Positions 36,245 through 45,378 of a stretch of DNA of 64,000 nt are shown piece by piece. The translations under genes were made by a program, and so were the position numbers. Within the stretch, counting starts at the first letter, position 1; each line of letters opens with the position of its first letter. Origin of the DNA: Bacillota bacterium. GTDB taxonomy: Bacteria; Bacillota; UBA4882; UBA10575. The DNA lies in assembly GCA_012838955.1 (NCBI GenBank), contig DUOH01000049.1:50043-114042 (forward strand). The letters run 5' to 3'. The notes under the pieces were generated by a model, which worked only from the letters and a program-made list of their open reading frames with translations, was not told the origin of the DNA and made no database searches.

Positions 36245-37399
36245 GTGCGGGAATATAGCGCAATGATTCAAAAAGCCCAGCGGATTGTGGTGAAAGTGGG
36301 GACCAGTACCCTGACTTACTCTTCCGGTCGGTTGAATATAAAACGTCTGGAGAAGCTCGTTCGGGAACTGGCTAACCTCTATAATTCCGGGAAGGAAATC
36401 ATTCTGGTCACTTCCGGGGCGGTGGGGGCCGGTGTCGGTAGGCTCGGCTTACCTGATAAACCGCTTTCCTTACCGCAAAGACAGGCCGCAGCAGCGGTGG
36501 GGCAGGGTTTGATGATGGAGATGTATGCCAAGTTTTTTATGGAATATGGGGTCACTGTAGGGCAGATCCTGTTGACCAGAGACGACATGGGGGATCGCCA
36601 GCGCTACCTGAATATTCGTAATACCATGCTAATGCTGGTTAATGAATACAAGACCATTCCCATTATTAATGAGAACGATACCGTGGCCACGGACGAACTG
36701 CGTCTTCGTTTTGGCGATAATGACACCCTTTCTGCTTTAGTTGCTGCTCTAGTTGGCGCGGATCTCTTAATTATCCTCTCTGATATCCCCTGTCTGTATA
36801 CGGGTGATCCGAGAAGCGGGAAAAAGGTTGAACCCATCACTGTGGTACGGGAGTTAACTCCGGAGATTATGGCCGCCGCCGGAGAGGCTGGAACTTCCAG
36901 AGGAACCGGCGGTATGATCACCAAGTTGGAAGCGGCCAGGATAGCTATGCATTCCGGCATTATCATGCTGTTAACCTCCGGCGCGGAACCGGAGATCATT
37001 GATGAAATCATCAATGGGCGGGGGTTGGAGAATACCTTGGGTACAGTTTTTCTGCCCGGAAACGGCCGTCTCCACCAGCGTGAAAGGTGGATCGCTTTTG
37101 CCGGACAGCCGCAAGGAGAGATCCGGATCGATGAAGGAGCGGTTACCGCCTTGGTGGACAAGAAAAAGAGCCTCTTGCCATCGGGGATTATTGCGGTACA
37201 TGGTTCGTTCGGTCCAGGCGATTTGGTCCGAATTATGGCGCCGGGCGGCACGGAAGTGGCCAGAGGGCTGACGAACTTTTCTGCGGAAGAAGTAAGAAAG
37301 ATTATGGGAGAGAAGACTTCTTCAATCAGTAAGATTTTAGGAACCAAATCTTATGAGGAGGTTGTGCACAGGAATAATCTAGTCTGCGACTGTAAGTAA
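36245..37399 (+). CDS. proB: Glutamate 5-kinase
   Basis: 384 residues, GTG start 8 nt after GAGGTGAT. First step of proline synthesis: phosphorylates glutamate. Amino-acid-kinase domain (1-260; VVKVGTSTLT, SSGAVGAG, INENDTVATDE, GTGGMITKLEAA) and a C-terminal PUA domain (about 278-365), so the full-length two-domain form. 13 nt upstream of proA. Confidence 0.97.
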   Translation: MREYSAMIQKAQRIVVKVGTSTLTYSSGRLNIKRLEKLVRELANLYNSGKEIILVTSGAVGAGVGRLGLPDKPLSLPQRQAAAAVGQGLMMEMYAKFFMEYGVTVGQILLTRDDMGDRQRYLNIRNTMLMLVNEYKTIPIINENDTVATDELRLRFGDNDTLSALVAALVGADLLIILSDIPCLYTGDPRSGKKVEPITVVRELTPEIMAAAGEAGTSRGTGGMITKLEAARIAMHSGIIMLLTSGAEPEIIDEIINGRGLENTLGTVFLPGNGRLHQRERWIAFAGQPQGEIRIDEGAVTALVDKKKSLLPSGIIAVHGSFGPGDLVRIMAPGGTEVARGLTNFSAEEVRKIMGEKTSSISKILGTKSYEEVVHRNNLVCDCK

Positions 37400-37412
37400 G
37401 GAGGTCAGAACA

Positions 37413-38672
37413 GTGAGTAAGATAGAAGAGTATGTTTTGGAACTGGGGAAAAAAGCTAAAAAGGTCGCTCCAGTCTTAGCCGGTTTGAGCAGCAAGAAAA
37501 AGAATGAAATTCTCCTGGAAATCGCCGAAAACCTGGAGAATGAGGAAGAGAAGATTATGACCGCCAACAGTGCGGATCTGGAGGCTGCCAAGAAGAACGG
37601 GATGAAAGAGAGTTTGCTCGATCGTCTCGTGCTCACCAAGGCACGCATTCATGATATGGCCCATAGCTTACGGGAGTTAGTAAAACTGGAGGACCCCATT
37701 GGGGAAGTTGAGCGGATGTGGAGGAGGCCCAATGGTTTGCAGATCGGACAGGTCAGGGCGCCCCTCGGGGTGGTGGGTATTATTTACGAATCCCGTCCCA
37801 ATGTGACTGTTGATGCCGCGGCTTTGGCCTTAAAAACAGGAAACGCCATTATTTTACGGGGGGGATCCGAAGCTCTGCACTCCAATACAGCTCTGGTGGA
37901 GTTGATGAGAAAGGCCTTGGCTGCTTTGGATCTACCACCGGACGCCGTTCAGCTGGTCCAGAGTACGGATCGGGAAGCCGCCCGGGCTTTGATGCAGCTC
38001 CATGGCTACCTGGATCTCTTAATTCCCAGGGGCGGAGCGGGCTTAATCCGGACTGTGGTGGAGAATTCTTCCGTGCCGGTGATTGAGACCGGAGTCGGGA
38101 ACTGTCATATTTTTGTGGACGACTCCGCTGATCCGGAGAAAGCCAGGGCGATTGTGCTTAATGCCAAAGTGCAACGCCCTTCGGTCTGCAATGCCCTGGA
38201 GACCTTGTTGGTGCATGAAAAGATCGCTTCCATATTCTTACCTTTGGTTGGCCAAGACTTAAAGGATAGAGGTGTTGAGCTTAGGGGTTGCCGGGAAACC
38301 AAAGCCATCCTGCCGTGGGTACGGGAAGCCACAGAGGAGGACTATGGTACCGAGTATTTAGATCTGGTTTTAGCTGTGAAAGTGGTGGACAGTATAGATG
38401 AGGCCATCTCTCATATAGCGCAATATGGTTCCAAACATTCAGAGAGTATTCTTACCAATGACTATGCGCATGCCCGCCGGTTTTTACAGGAGGTGGATGC
38501 GGCTGCTGTTTATGTGAACGCCTCTACCAGATTTACCGATGGTTTCGAATTCGGTTTCGGGGCGGAGTTGGGGATCTCCACTCAGAAGCTCCATGCCAGG
38601 GGGCCAATGGGGCTGCATGCCTTAACTACGCTGAAATACGTAATCTTAGGTGATGGACAGGTCAGAGAATGA
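37413..38672 (+). CDS. proA: Gamma-glutamyl phosphate reductase
   Basis: 419 residues, GTG start with AAGGAGGT upstream. NADPH-dependent reduction of glutamyl phosphate to glutamate semialdehyde. Aldehyde-dehydrogenase fold; catalytic Cys in QRPSVCNALETLLVH; LGVVGIIYESRPNVTVDA and GFEFGFGAELGISTQKLHARGPMG are the family signatures (both shortened here: GIIYESRPNVT and AELGISTQKLHARGP). Ends overlapping nadD by ATGA. Confidence 0.97.
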   Translation: MSKIEEYVLELGKKAKKVAPVLAGLSSKKKNEILLEIAENLENEEEKIMTANSADLEAAKKNGMKESLLDRLVLTKARIHDMAHSLRELVKLEDPIGEVERMWRRPNGLQIGQVRAPLGVVGIIYESRPNVTVDAAALALKTGNAIILRGGSEALHSNTALVELMRKALAALDLPPDAVQLVQSTDREAARALMQLHGYLDLLIPRGGAGLIRTVVENSSVPVIETGVGNCHIFVDDSADPEKARAIVLNAKVQRPSVCNALETLLVHEKIASIFLPLVGQDLKDRGVELRGCRETKAILPWVREATEEDYGTEYLDLVLAVKVVDSIDEAISHIAQYGSKHSESILTNDYAHARRFLQEVDAAAVYVNASTRFTDGFEFGFGAELGISTQKLHARGPMGLHALTTLKYVILGDGQVRE

Positions 38673-39271
38673 ACCGCAGAAGACTAGGTATCTACGGAGG
38701 TAGTTTTGACCCGATCCATTTAGGCCACTTATTGCTAGCGGAATCCGCCCGGGAGGAGTTAGGGATGGAGCAGGTGATTTTTGTTCCGGCGAAACGCTCC
38801 CCCTTCAAGCCCCGTTCTTCATTCGCTGGAGATGACCACCGGTGGCGGATGCTACTCCTGGCCATCGAGGAGAATCCGGGTTTTTCCGCCTCCAGAGTGG
38901 AACTGGATCGGGAGGCCCCTTCATATACTGTATTAACAATTGACTATTTCTCCAGAATTTTTCCTGAGGCGGAACTTTGGTTGATTCTTGGACAAGATGC
39001 TTTACTTGATTTTGCCCATTGGTATCAGTATCGTCGCTTATTACAACGGGCGAAGGTCGCCGTGGGGAGAAGGCCGGGCGTCAGCGATCAAGAGCTCACA
39101 CTACCGCGAGAGCTAACCGCCTGCGCCGATCGGTTCTGCTTCTTCACCAATCCGGTATTTGGTGTATCCTCCAGAGAAATCCGGGAGCGGATTAAGCAGG
39201 GAAGGTCGGTAAATTATCTTCTCTGGCCCAAAGTTAATGAGTATATTATTGAGCATAGGTTATATTTATAA
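38669..39271 (+). CDS. nadD: Nicotinate-nucleotide adenylyltransferase
   Basis: 200 residues. Converts nicotinate mononucleotide to deamido-NAD. GGSFDPIHLGH (nucleotidyltransferase HxGH) at the N terminus and SSREIRERI near the C terminus are the two active-site motifs. Overlaps proA by 4 nt; the usual partners yqeK and rsfS follow, separated here by an RRM protein gene. Confidence 0.96.
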   Translation: MNRRRLGIYGGSFDPIHLGHLLLAESAREELGMEQVIFVPAKRSPFKPRSSFAGDDHRWRMLLLAIEENPGFSASRVELDREAPSYTVLTIDYFSRIFPEAELWLILGQDALLDFAHWYQYRRLLQRAKVAVGRRPGVSDQELTLPRELTACADRFCFFTNPVFGVSSREIRERIKQGRSVNYLLWPKVNEYIIEHRLYL

Positions 39272-39364
39272 GACGCGCATGCAACTTATGCTCCATGCTC
39301 ACCTTGGTTTTCCGGTCAACACAATAAATATCCCTCTCCTTACTCGGGTAAAATATATTTAACA

Positions 39365-39400
39365 GTCGTGAAAACGACGGGGATGGGTCGCCTGTGCGAC
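39365..39400 (+). promoter_or_regulatory. Twin hairpins in the leader of the RRM protein gene
   Basis: GTCGT-GAAA-ACGAC (39365-39378, a GNRA tetraloop) and GTCGC-CTGT-GCGAC (39387-39400) are two 5-bp stems 8 nt apart, ending 6 nt before the RBS. Nearly identical stems directly in front of an RNA-binding-protein gene suggest autoregulation. Confidence 0.45.
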
Positions 39401-39419
39401 GGAAAGTGAGGTGAAGCTG

Positions 39420-39686
39420 GTGAGTAAGACTCTATATGTTGGAAATCTCCCCTGGAGTACGACGCCAAAGGATCTCCTGGAGTTTTTTTCTGATGAAGCC
39501 CAAGTCTTGGACGCCAGAATTATTACGGATCGGGAAACCGGGCGTTCCAGGGGGTTCGGTTTTATTGAAGTGGAGGATGACGAAGCTGAAAGAGTAATTG
39601 AGGCCATGAACGGTAGATCCATGGGTGGCAGGGAGCTGATTGTGAACGAGGCAAAGCCCCGGCCTAATGAAGCAGGCCTAACATAA
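39420..39686 (+). CDS. RRM-domain RNA-binding protein
   Basis: 88 residues from GTG 39420 (GTGAGGTGAA upstream; GTG 39411 possible). A single RRM with RNP2 LYVGNL and RNP1 RGFGFIEV, both with aromatic residues positioned for RNA stacking, and a short C-terminal tail. Bacterial stand-alone RRM proteins bind mRNA; the target is unknown. It splits the usual nadD-yqeK neighbourhood and has its own terminator. Confidence 0.9.
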   Translation: MSKTLYVGNLPWSTTPKDLLEFFSDEAQVLDARIITDRETGRSRGFGFIEVEDDEAERVIEAMNGRSMGGRELIVNEAKPRPNEAGLT

Positions 39687-39695
39687 GAACAGGAC

Positions 39696-39724
39696 TAGGG
39701 TGCGCTCGGCACCCTCTTTTTTTC
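39696..39724 (+). terminator. Rho-independent terminator after the RRM gene
   Basis: AGGGTGC / GCACCCT stem with a 4-5 nt loop, then CTTTTTTT. Confidence 0.88.
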
Positions 39725-39842
39725 ATACAAACTGGTCTATAAGTACGCCGGGTATGCCAAGTTAACCTAAGATTGTTACTGTTTTTTAAAAGGAAAAATC
39801 CGGCCAGATGACGAAGAATTATTAAATAAAGGGAGGGACATT

Positions 39843-40439
39843 ATGGACAGAGCATCATTGGAGAAAAAACTGAAAGGAGTCCTCTCCCCTCTTCGTTACC
39901 GGCATTCGTTGGGTGTGATGAATTTAGCCCGGGAATTGGCTGCTCTTTACGGAGTCTCCCCGGAAAAAGCGGCGTTAGCCGGTTTACTGCATGACGTAGC
40001 CAGGGAGATGGAACCTGAGCGGCTGGTTGCCATGGCTCAACAACACGGTTTGGCTTTAAGCGAAAGTGAGCGAAGCGCCCCGGTTTTGCTCCATGGAAAG
40101 GTAGGTAAGTTGCTCTTGGCTACCGAATGGGGGATCACTGATGCGGAAGTGCTGTCCGCTGTGGCTCTTCATGTGACCGGAGCGCCGGAGATGTCTCTAC
40201 TCGCCCAGATCATTTTCTTGGCTGACTTTGCCGAGCCGGGGAGGAGTTTCTTCTCCTCCCATCTGGCCAGAACTTTGGCGAAGAGCAATCGCGTCGCGGC
40301 TTTACAATATGTTTTTCAGCAGGAGATTAACTACCTTTTAAATCACGGGTTTGTGTTGGACGTATCTACTGTGCAGGCCTGGAATCAGCTGATGATTAAT
40401 GGGGATTTACACCGTGGGAGGTTAGCTAATGACGGATGA
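39843..40439 (+). CDS. yqeK: YqeK HD-domain symmetrical Ap4A hydrolase
   Basis: 198 residues. HD motif: H20 in RYRHSLGVMNLA, and HDVAREM with the HD pair at about 51-52. YqeK splits diadenosine tetraphosphate to ADP in Firmicutes. It overlaps rsfS by 11 nt; the nadD-yqeK-rsfS order is standard. Confidence 0.94.
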   Translation: MDRASLEKKLKGVLSPLRYRHSLGVMNLARELAALYGVSPEKAALAGLLHDVAREMEPERLVAMAQQHGLALSESERSAPVLLHGKVGKLLLATEWGITDAEVLSAVALHVTGAPEMSLLAQIIFLADFAEPGRSFFSSHLARTLAKSNRVAALQYVFQQEINYLLNHGFVLDVSTVQAWNQLMINGDLHRGRLANDG

Positions 40440-40776
40440 TTTAGTGTTAAAGACCACCCTGGAAGTGGTGGACGCCAAGAAAGGGGATCATCCCGTAATC
40501 CTGGATCTGCGGGGGATTTCTATTCTGACGGACTACTTTTTAGTGGTGGGCGGATTGAATACCACACATGTGAGGACCATAGCGGACGCGATCAAGGATC
40601 GCCTGGAAGAATCAGGTATTCAGCCCCAAAGAATCGAAGGATATAAGGAAGGACGCTGGGTTCTTCTGGATTACAGTCATCTAGTGATCCATATTTTAGC
40701 CCAAGAGGAGCGGGATTTCTATCGTCTGGAGGAGCTCTGGCATGAAGCAAAGGTAATCGAGCCTTCTCTGGCTTGA
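40429..40776 (+). CDS. rsfS: Ribosome silencing factor RsfS
   Basis: 115 residues. Conserved DLRGISILTDYFLVVGG and GRWVLLDYSHLVIHI. Binds L14 on the 50S subunit and blocks 70S formation under starvation. Its stop codon overlaps the -35 box of the leuS promoter. Confidence 0.97.
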   Translation: MTDDLVLKTTLEVVDAKKGDHPVILDLRGISILTDYFLVVGGLNTTHVRTIADAIKDRLEESGIQPQRIEGYKEGRWVLLDYSHLVIHILAQEERDFYRLEELWHEAKVIEPSLA

Positions 40777-40801
40777 CATTTTATATTGTCTGATTTATAC
40801 T
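40773..40801 (+). promoter_or_regulatory. Promoter of leuS
   Basis: TTGACA, 17-nt spacer, TATACT. Near-consensus sigma-A promoter placed over the rsfS stop codon. Confidence 0.85.
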
Positions 40802-40837
40802 TTTAAAGAAATATGAGAGCAAATTACATATTGATCA

Positions 40838-41103
40838 ACCAAAGATGAGGAGTAGTAGGTTGCTAAAAGGTAAGAAGAGAGTTGGGCAGCTGGTGAAAGC
40901 CTAACCCCGTAGGCAACACGAACTCGCCTCTGAGGTTCAGACTTAAATGGTCTGCCCTGCGCCGGGTTAAAGGGAAAAGGAGGGCGAATGAATTTTTATG
41001 CTTGCTAGATTCGTCTATTGATCAAGTATTCATTCTGCCGAAGCAGGGTGGTAACGCGGTTGGAGAGTCGCCCCTGGTCGTATCAGACCAGGGGCGGTTT
41101 TAA
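40838..41103 (+). ncRNA. T-box leader of leuS (leucine-tRNA-responsive)
   Basis: Stem I begins near GATGAGGAGTAGTAGG. The candidate specifier loop contains CTC (GAACTCGCC, 40920-40928), a leucine codon. The T-box core AGCAGGGTGGTAACGCGG is at 41042-41059, followed by a strong terminator CGCCCCTGGTC / GACCAGGGGCG with a TTTT run (41069-41102). Uncharged tRNA-Leu would favour the antiterminator and switch leuS on. Confidence 0.93.
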
Positions 41104-41213
41104 TGAAGTCTCTTTTCGCATTTTACTTTTACTATTGATTACCGGGATCCCCGGGTCTGTGTAGCCTTTTATCCCCGTGTACAACACGCGTAACCTATTA
41201 AGGAGGAGTCAAG

Positions 41214-43670
41214 ATGAAGAACGACCGCTATCAGCCACAAAAGATCGAAGCCAAGTGGCGACAAAAATGGGAAGAGGCCGGTTTGTACCGGGCAAAGATT
41301 GATCGGAATAAACCAAAGCATTATGCTTTGACTATGTTGCCTTATCCCAGCGGGGATCTGCATATCGGGCACTGGTATGCCATGGCCCCCTCTGATGTAC
41401 GGGCCCGCTATATGAGGATGAGAGGATATAATGTCCTCTTTCCCATGGGTTTCGACGCCTTTGGACTGCCCGCGGAGAATGCGGCCATTAAAAGGGGAAT
41501 TCACCCCTATAAGTGGACGATGGATAATATTAAAAGAATGCGGGAACAGCTTAAATCCATGGGAACCATGTTTGACTGGGAGCGGGAGGCCATTACTTGT
41601 CTTCCGGAGTTTTATAAGTGGACTCAATGGCTCTTTTTGAAGTTCTATGAAAAAGGCTTAGCCTATAAAAAACTGGCGCCCGTGGATTTTTGTCCGCAGT
41701 GTAACACGACTTTAGCCAGGGAACAGGTTTGGGGAGAGGATCGTCACTGTGAGAGGTGCGGCACTCCGGTTTTAAAGAAGGAATTGAGTCAGTGGTTCTT
41801 TAAGATCACTGATTACGCCGAAGAATTACTGGACTTTTCCAAGATTGACTGGCCGGAACGGGTCGTCTCCATGCAGAAGAATTGGATTGGAAAGAGTGAA
41901 GGAGCAGAGGTTGCCTTCCATACGGAAGACGGGGACGAGTTCTTGATCTTTACCACGCGGCCGGACACCTTATGGGGAGTGACCTTTATGGTCTTAGCTC
42001 CGGAACACCCGCTGGTGGATAAGATCACTACCGACCAGTATCGCCAGGCGGTAGAGGAATATAAAGCGCAGGCCGCCAGGCAAAGTGAGATTGAAAGGTT
42101 GTCTGCGGAAAAAGAGAAGACCGGTGTCTTTACAGGGGCCTATGCGGTAAATCCCGTCAACGGCCAGCAGGTTCCGATCTGGATTGCCGATTATGTAATG
42201 ATGGGTTATGGCACGGGAGCCATTATGGCAGTACCGGCCCATGATGAAAGAGACTTTGCTTTTGCCAAAAAATATGATCTGCCGATTGTGACCGTGATCC
42301 AACCAGAAGACAGCAGTTTCAGCGGAGAATTGAAAGAACCCTACACGGATGTGGATCACGGGGTGATGGTGAATTCCGGCGCCTTTGACGGGACTCCGGC
42401 TACGGTGGGAAAGGCGAAAGTCACGGCTTGGCTGGAAGAGAAAGGCCTGGGACGAGCGGCGGTCAACTACCGTTTACGTGACTGGTTAATCAGCAGACAA
42501 CGGTATTGGGGCGCCCCCATTCCCATTGTGTATTGTGCGAAATGCGGAACAGTGCCGGTCCCCTACGAGGATCTACCAGTGATCCTACCGGAAGACGCGG
42601 AATTTCTCCCCACCGGCGAATCGCCGCTCAAGTATAATGAGGGTTTCTTGCATACTACCTGTCCACTGTGTGGCGGGCCGGCGGATCGGGAGACGGATAC
42701 CATGGATACCTTTATCTGTTCTTCCTGGTATCAATATGCCTATCTGAGTCCTTATTACCAAGGAGAGCAACCCTTTGACCCCGAGGAGGGCGCCTACTGG
42801 TTACCAGTGGATCAATATACCGGTGGAGTAGAACACGCTTGTATGCATTTGATCTACACCAGATTCTTTACCAAGGCCATGCGTGACATGGGATTGGTTG
42901 ATTTTGACGAACCCATGTTGTCCTTGCGAAATCAAGGTATTATTCTCGGGGAAGACAGCGAGAAGATGAGTAAGTCCCGGGGTAACGTCATCGCCCCCGA
43001 TGATTTGGTGCGGGAGTACGGGGCCGACGCCGTCCGCGCTTATCTGATGTTCGGCTGGCGCTGGGAACTGGGAGGACCCTGGAACAGCAGAGGAATCGAA
43101 GGTGTTTACCGGTTTCTCCACCGGGTCTGGGAATTATTGTTAAGCCCGGTTGAACAAAGCCTCAGCCAAGCGCAGAACGGGGAAGAAGTCGATGCTTTAC
43201 GGAGAAAACTCCACCAAACCATCAAAAAGGCCACTGATGACTTGGACAACTTTTCCTTTAATACCTATTTAGCTGCTTTAATGGAGCTCTCCAACTTAAT
43301 GGGTAAAGTTAAGGAAAAATTATGGTCTTCAGAAGTTTGGCAGGAAGCCACACGTACTTTCTGTCTGTTACTGGCGCCGGCCTGCCCCCATCTGGCTGAG
43401 GAGCTATGGAGCAGGTTAGGGTATGAGTTTTCCGTGCATAATCAGGCCTGGCCGGTCTTTGATGAGCGGTTGGTGGTAGAGGAAACCGTGGAGATTGTCG
43501 TCCAGATCAACGGTAAGATCCGTGACCGGTTGGTGATTCCGGCCGATGCGGACGAGGCTTTTGTAAAAGAGAAGGCGCTGTCCAGTCAGACGATACAAAA
43601 CGGGTTGCAAGGGGAGACTCCCCGGAAAGTTATTTATGTCCCGGGGAGATTAGTGAATATAGTAAAGTAA
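41214..43670 (+). CDS. leuS: Leucine--tRNA ligase
   Basis: 818 residues. Class I aminoacyl-tRNA synthetase: HIGH at 50-53, KMSKS at 584-588, a CP1 editing domain (about 225-410; TTRPDTLWGVTF), zinc-ligand CxxC pairs (FCPQCNT, HCERCG), and C-terminal anticodon/leucine-specific domains. Strong RBS AAGGAGGAG. Controlled by the T-box upstream. Confidence 0.98.
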   Translation: MKNDRYQPQKIEAKWRQKWEEAGLYRAKIDRNKPKHYALTMLPYPSGDLHIGHWYAMAPSDVRARYMRMRGYNVLFPMGFDAFGLPAENAAIKRGIHPYKWTMDNIKRMREQLKSMGTMFDWEREAITCLPEFYKWTQWLFLKFYEKGLAYKKLAPVDFCPQCNTTLAREQVWGEDRHCERCGTPVLKKELSQWFFKITDYAEELLDFSKIDWPERVVSMQKNWIGKSEGAEVAFHTEDGDEFLIFTTRPDTLWGVTFMVLAPEHPLVDKITTDQYRQAVEEYKAQAARQSEIERLSAEKEKTGVFTGAYAVNPVNGQQVPIWIADYVMMGYGTGAIMAVPAHDERDFAFAKKYDLPIVTVIQPEDSSFSGELKEPYTDVDHGVMVNSGAFDGTPATVGKAKVTAWLEEKGLGRAAVNYRLRDWLISRQRYWGAPIPIVYCAKCGTVPVPYEDLPVILPEDAEFLPTGESPLKYNEGFLHTTCPLCGGPADRETDTMDTFICSSWYQYAYLSPYYQGEQPFDPEEGAYWLPVDQYTGGVEHACMHLIYTRFFTKAMRDMGLVDFDEPMLSLRNQGIILGEDSEKMSKSRGNVIAPDDLVREYGADAVRAYLMFGWRWELGGPWNSRGIEGVYRFLHRVWELLLSPVEQSLSQAQNGEEVDALRRKLHQTIKKATDDLDNFSFNTYLAALMELSNLMGKVKEKLWSSEVWQEATRTFCLLLAPACPHLAEELWSRLGYEFSVHNQAWPVFDERLVVEETVEIVVQINGKIRDRLVIPADADEAFVKEKALSSQTIQNGLQGETPRKVIYVPGRLVNIVK

Positions 43671-43716
43671 ATGTGGCGTAAGTGGGCGTGTCAAGCATGA
43701 AAAACCACTGAAGAAG

Positions 43717-43741
43717 AAGACCCCGTTTCGGGGTTTTTTTC
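43717..43741 (+). terminator. Rho-independent terminator after leuS
   Basis: GACCCCG-TTT-CGGGGTT stem with a run of seven T. Confidence 0.9.
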
Positions 43742-43767
43742 TTGCCAAAGCCTCATATTTTTACTTA

Positions 43768-43796
43768 GTATATAGACCGGTTGACGAGGGGAATTT
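43768..43796 (+). promoter_or_regulatory. Possible forespore (sigma-F/G-type) promoter of spoIVB
   Basis: GTATA, 15 nt, GGGGAATTT resembles the sigma-F consensus (GTATA / GGnnAnAnT) with one mismatch. Consistent with forespore expression of spoIVB known in Bacillus. Confidence 0.4.
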
Positions 43797-43842
43797 AGTA
43801 ATAAAACTAGTTTTAGCTGTGCTTTTATTGGAGGAGTAGCTG

Positions 43843-45195
43843 ATGATATCCTACTTGCGCGCCGGTAAACGCCGGATCCTTTTTTATTTATCCCTCTTCA
43901 TCATTACCGGTTTTCTAGGTTTTGTCTGCGTACAGATGGTCAAGGTTCACACCATCCCCAAGAATTTTCAGATGGTTCCCGGTCAGGAATTGAACCTCAA
44001 CTTGAGTAAGCCTTTCTCCATTTATGTTCCAGCCGAGCGGCCGCAGGGGATTACCGGGTTTAAAGGCAAGAAAAAGTTGCCCTTGGGCAGGAGCGGCTCT
44101 TGCTCGATGGTTACGGTCAGACCGGAGCGGGAGGGCGAATCCTTTTTGGAACTTCGGTTTCTGGGTGTTCCCTTCCGTCGGGTTAACTTGAAGATCGCCA
44201 GCATGCCCCAGGTGATTCCAGGTGGACACGCCATCGGAATTTTACTGGCTGATCAAGGTGTCTTGGTGGTGGGGCGTCTTCCAGTGCGCAATGCGGAGGG
44301 TGTGGAATGTTATCCCGCCAAAGAGGCTGACATTCGAGTAGGAGACTTATTGGTCTCCATCAACGGTTATCCTATTCACCGGTTAGAGGACGTAGATGCT
44401 TTAGTGCAAGCCCTCTCCGCAGAGGGGAAAGGATTACGCGTCACTTTGTTAAGAAATGGAGTGCGAAAAGAGACCGTTGTTTATCCTGTCCGGAGACGGC
44501 ATGACACGCCCGATGGACCCAAGAATACCTATTTGTTAGGTTTATACGTGGAAGATCCTGCGGCCGGGGTGGGCACTTTGACTTATTTTAACCCCTCTAC
44601 ACGGAGATTCGGGGCATTGGGCCACAAGATAGTAGGCTTCGGGAACCGGGATATTCCTTTGGTCCGCGGAAAAGTCGTATCCGCCCGGATTACCGGGATT
44701 AATCAGAGTAACCGGGGTGAACCCGGAGAAAAGATCGGAGTTTTTACCGGTAGTGAAGACATCATCGGGGAGATTGCGGCCAATACTCCATTGGGAATCT
44801 TTGGTACTCTCCATATTCAGGTGGCGAACTCCTTTTATCAAAAGGCCATACCGGTAGCTGCCATCTCGCAGGTGCAAAGCGGACCGGCTGAGATCCTTAC
44901 AGTATTATCGGGAAAAGAAATCAAAAGATTTTCCATAGAGATTCAACGGGTCTTTCGACAAAGTGGCGCCAGGGACAAAGGACTGATTATAAAAGTAACG
45001 GATCCGGTGTTATTGCGGGAGACCGGAGGAATTGTACAAGGGATGAGCGGAAGCCCCATTATCCAAGACGGCAAATTGGTAGGCGCGGTCACCCACGTCT
45101 TTGTGAATGATCCGACCAGGGGGTATGGAGTATTTGCCGAGTGGATGCTCCAAACGGAGGGAGAAATGTTAACAAAAGAAAAACAGGTCTCTTAA
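43843..45195 (+). CDS. spoIVB: SpoIVB serine peptidase (S55)
   Basis: 450 residues. N-terminal membrane anchor (12-32), PDZ domain (about 125-220), and an S55 peptidase domain with H261 (ALGHKIVGF) and S402 (VQGMSGSPII). SpoIVB is secreted from the forespore and cleaves SpoIVFA to activate SpoIVFB; all three genes are in this window. It directly precedes spo0A, the usual order. Confidence 0.96.
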   Translation: MISYLRAGKRRILFYLSLFIITGFLGFVCVQMVKVHTIPKNFQMVPGQELNLNLSKPFSIYVPAERPQGITGFKGKKKLPLGRSGSCSMVTVRPEREGESFLELRFLGVPFRRVNLKIASMPQVIPGGHAIGILLADQGVLVVGRLPVRNAEGVECYPAKEADIRVGDLLVSINGYPIHRLEDVDALVQALSAEGKGLRVTLLRNGVRKETVVYPVRRRHDTPDGPKNTYLLGLYVEDPAAGVGTLTYFNPSTRRFGALGHKIVGFGNRDIPLVRGKVVSARITGINQSNRGEPGEKIGVFTGSEDIIGEIAANTPLGIFGTLHIQVANSFYQKAIPVAAISQVQSGPAEILTVLSGKEIKRFSIEIQRVFRQSGARDKGLIIKVTDPVLLRETGGIVQGMSGSPIIQDGKLVGAVTHVFVNDPTRGYGVFAEWMLQTEGEMLTKEKQVS

Positions 45196-45207
45196 GGGGT
45201 AAAAGAA

Positions 45208-45234
45208 GAAGGAATTTTGGTATTTTTCACGAAT
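45208..45234 (+). promoter_or_regulatory. Sigma-H promoter of spo0A
   Basis: GAAGGAATTT (-35), then GAAT at 45231-45234 with 14 nt between AGGAATT and GAAT, the same geometry as B. subtilis spoVG. Spo0A transcription by sigma-H is well known in Bacillus. A second weaker match occurs near 45318-45343. Confidence 0.6.
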
Positions 45235-45378
45235 TTTTCTTAAAGAACCAATTATTTGTGATAATTTTACGTGATGTACGTGCTTTTTTAGCTAAAATAA
45301 CCAACTTATCGCGCTATGGCGGTGGAGTATGTAGATTAGTTTGAATTGAGTGTAAGCGCTTAAACGGAGGCGGATCTG

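Noticed and set aside
39785..39820. Sigma-H promoter upstream of yqeK (AGGAAAAA ... GAAT)
   Set aside because: The distance between elements is 18 nt, too long compared with 14-15 nt in the other copies.
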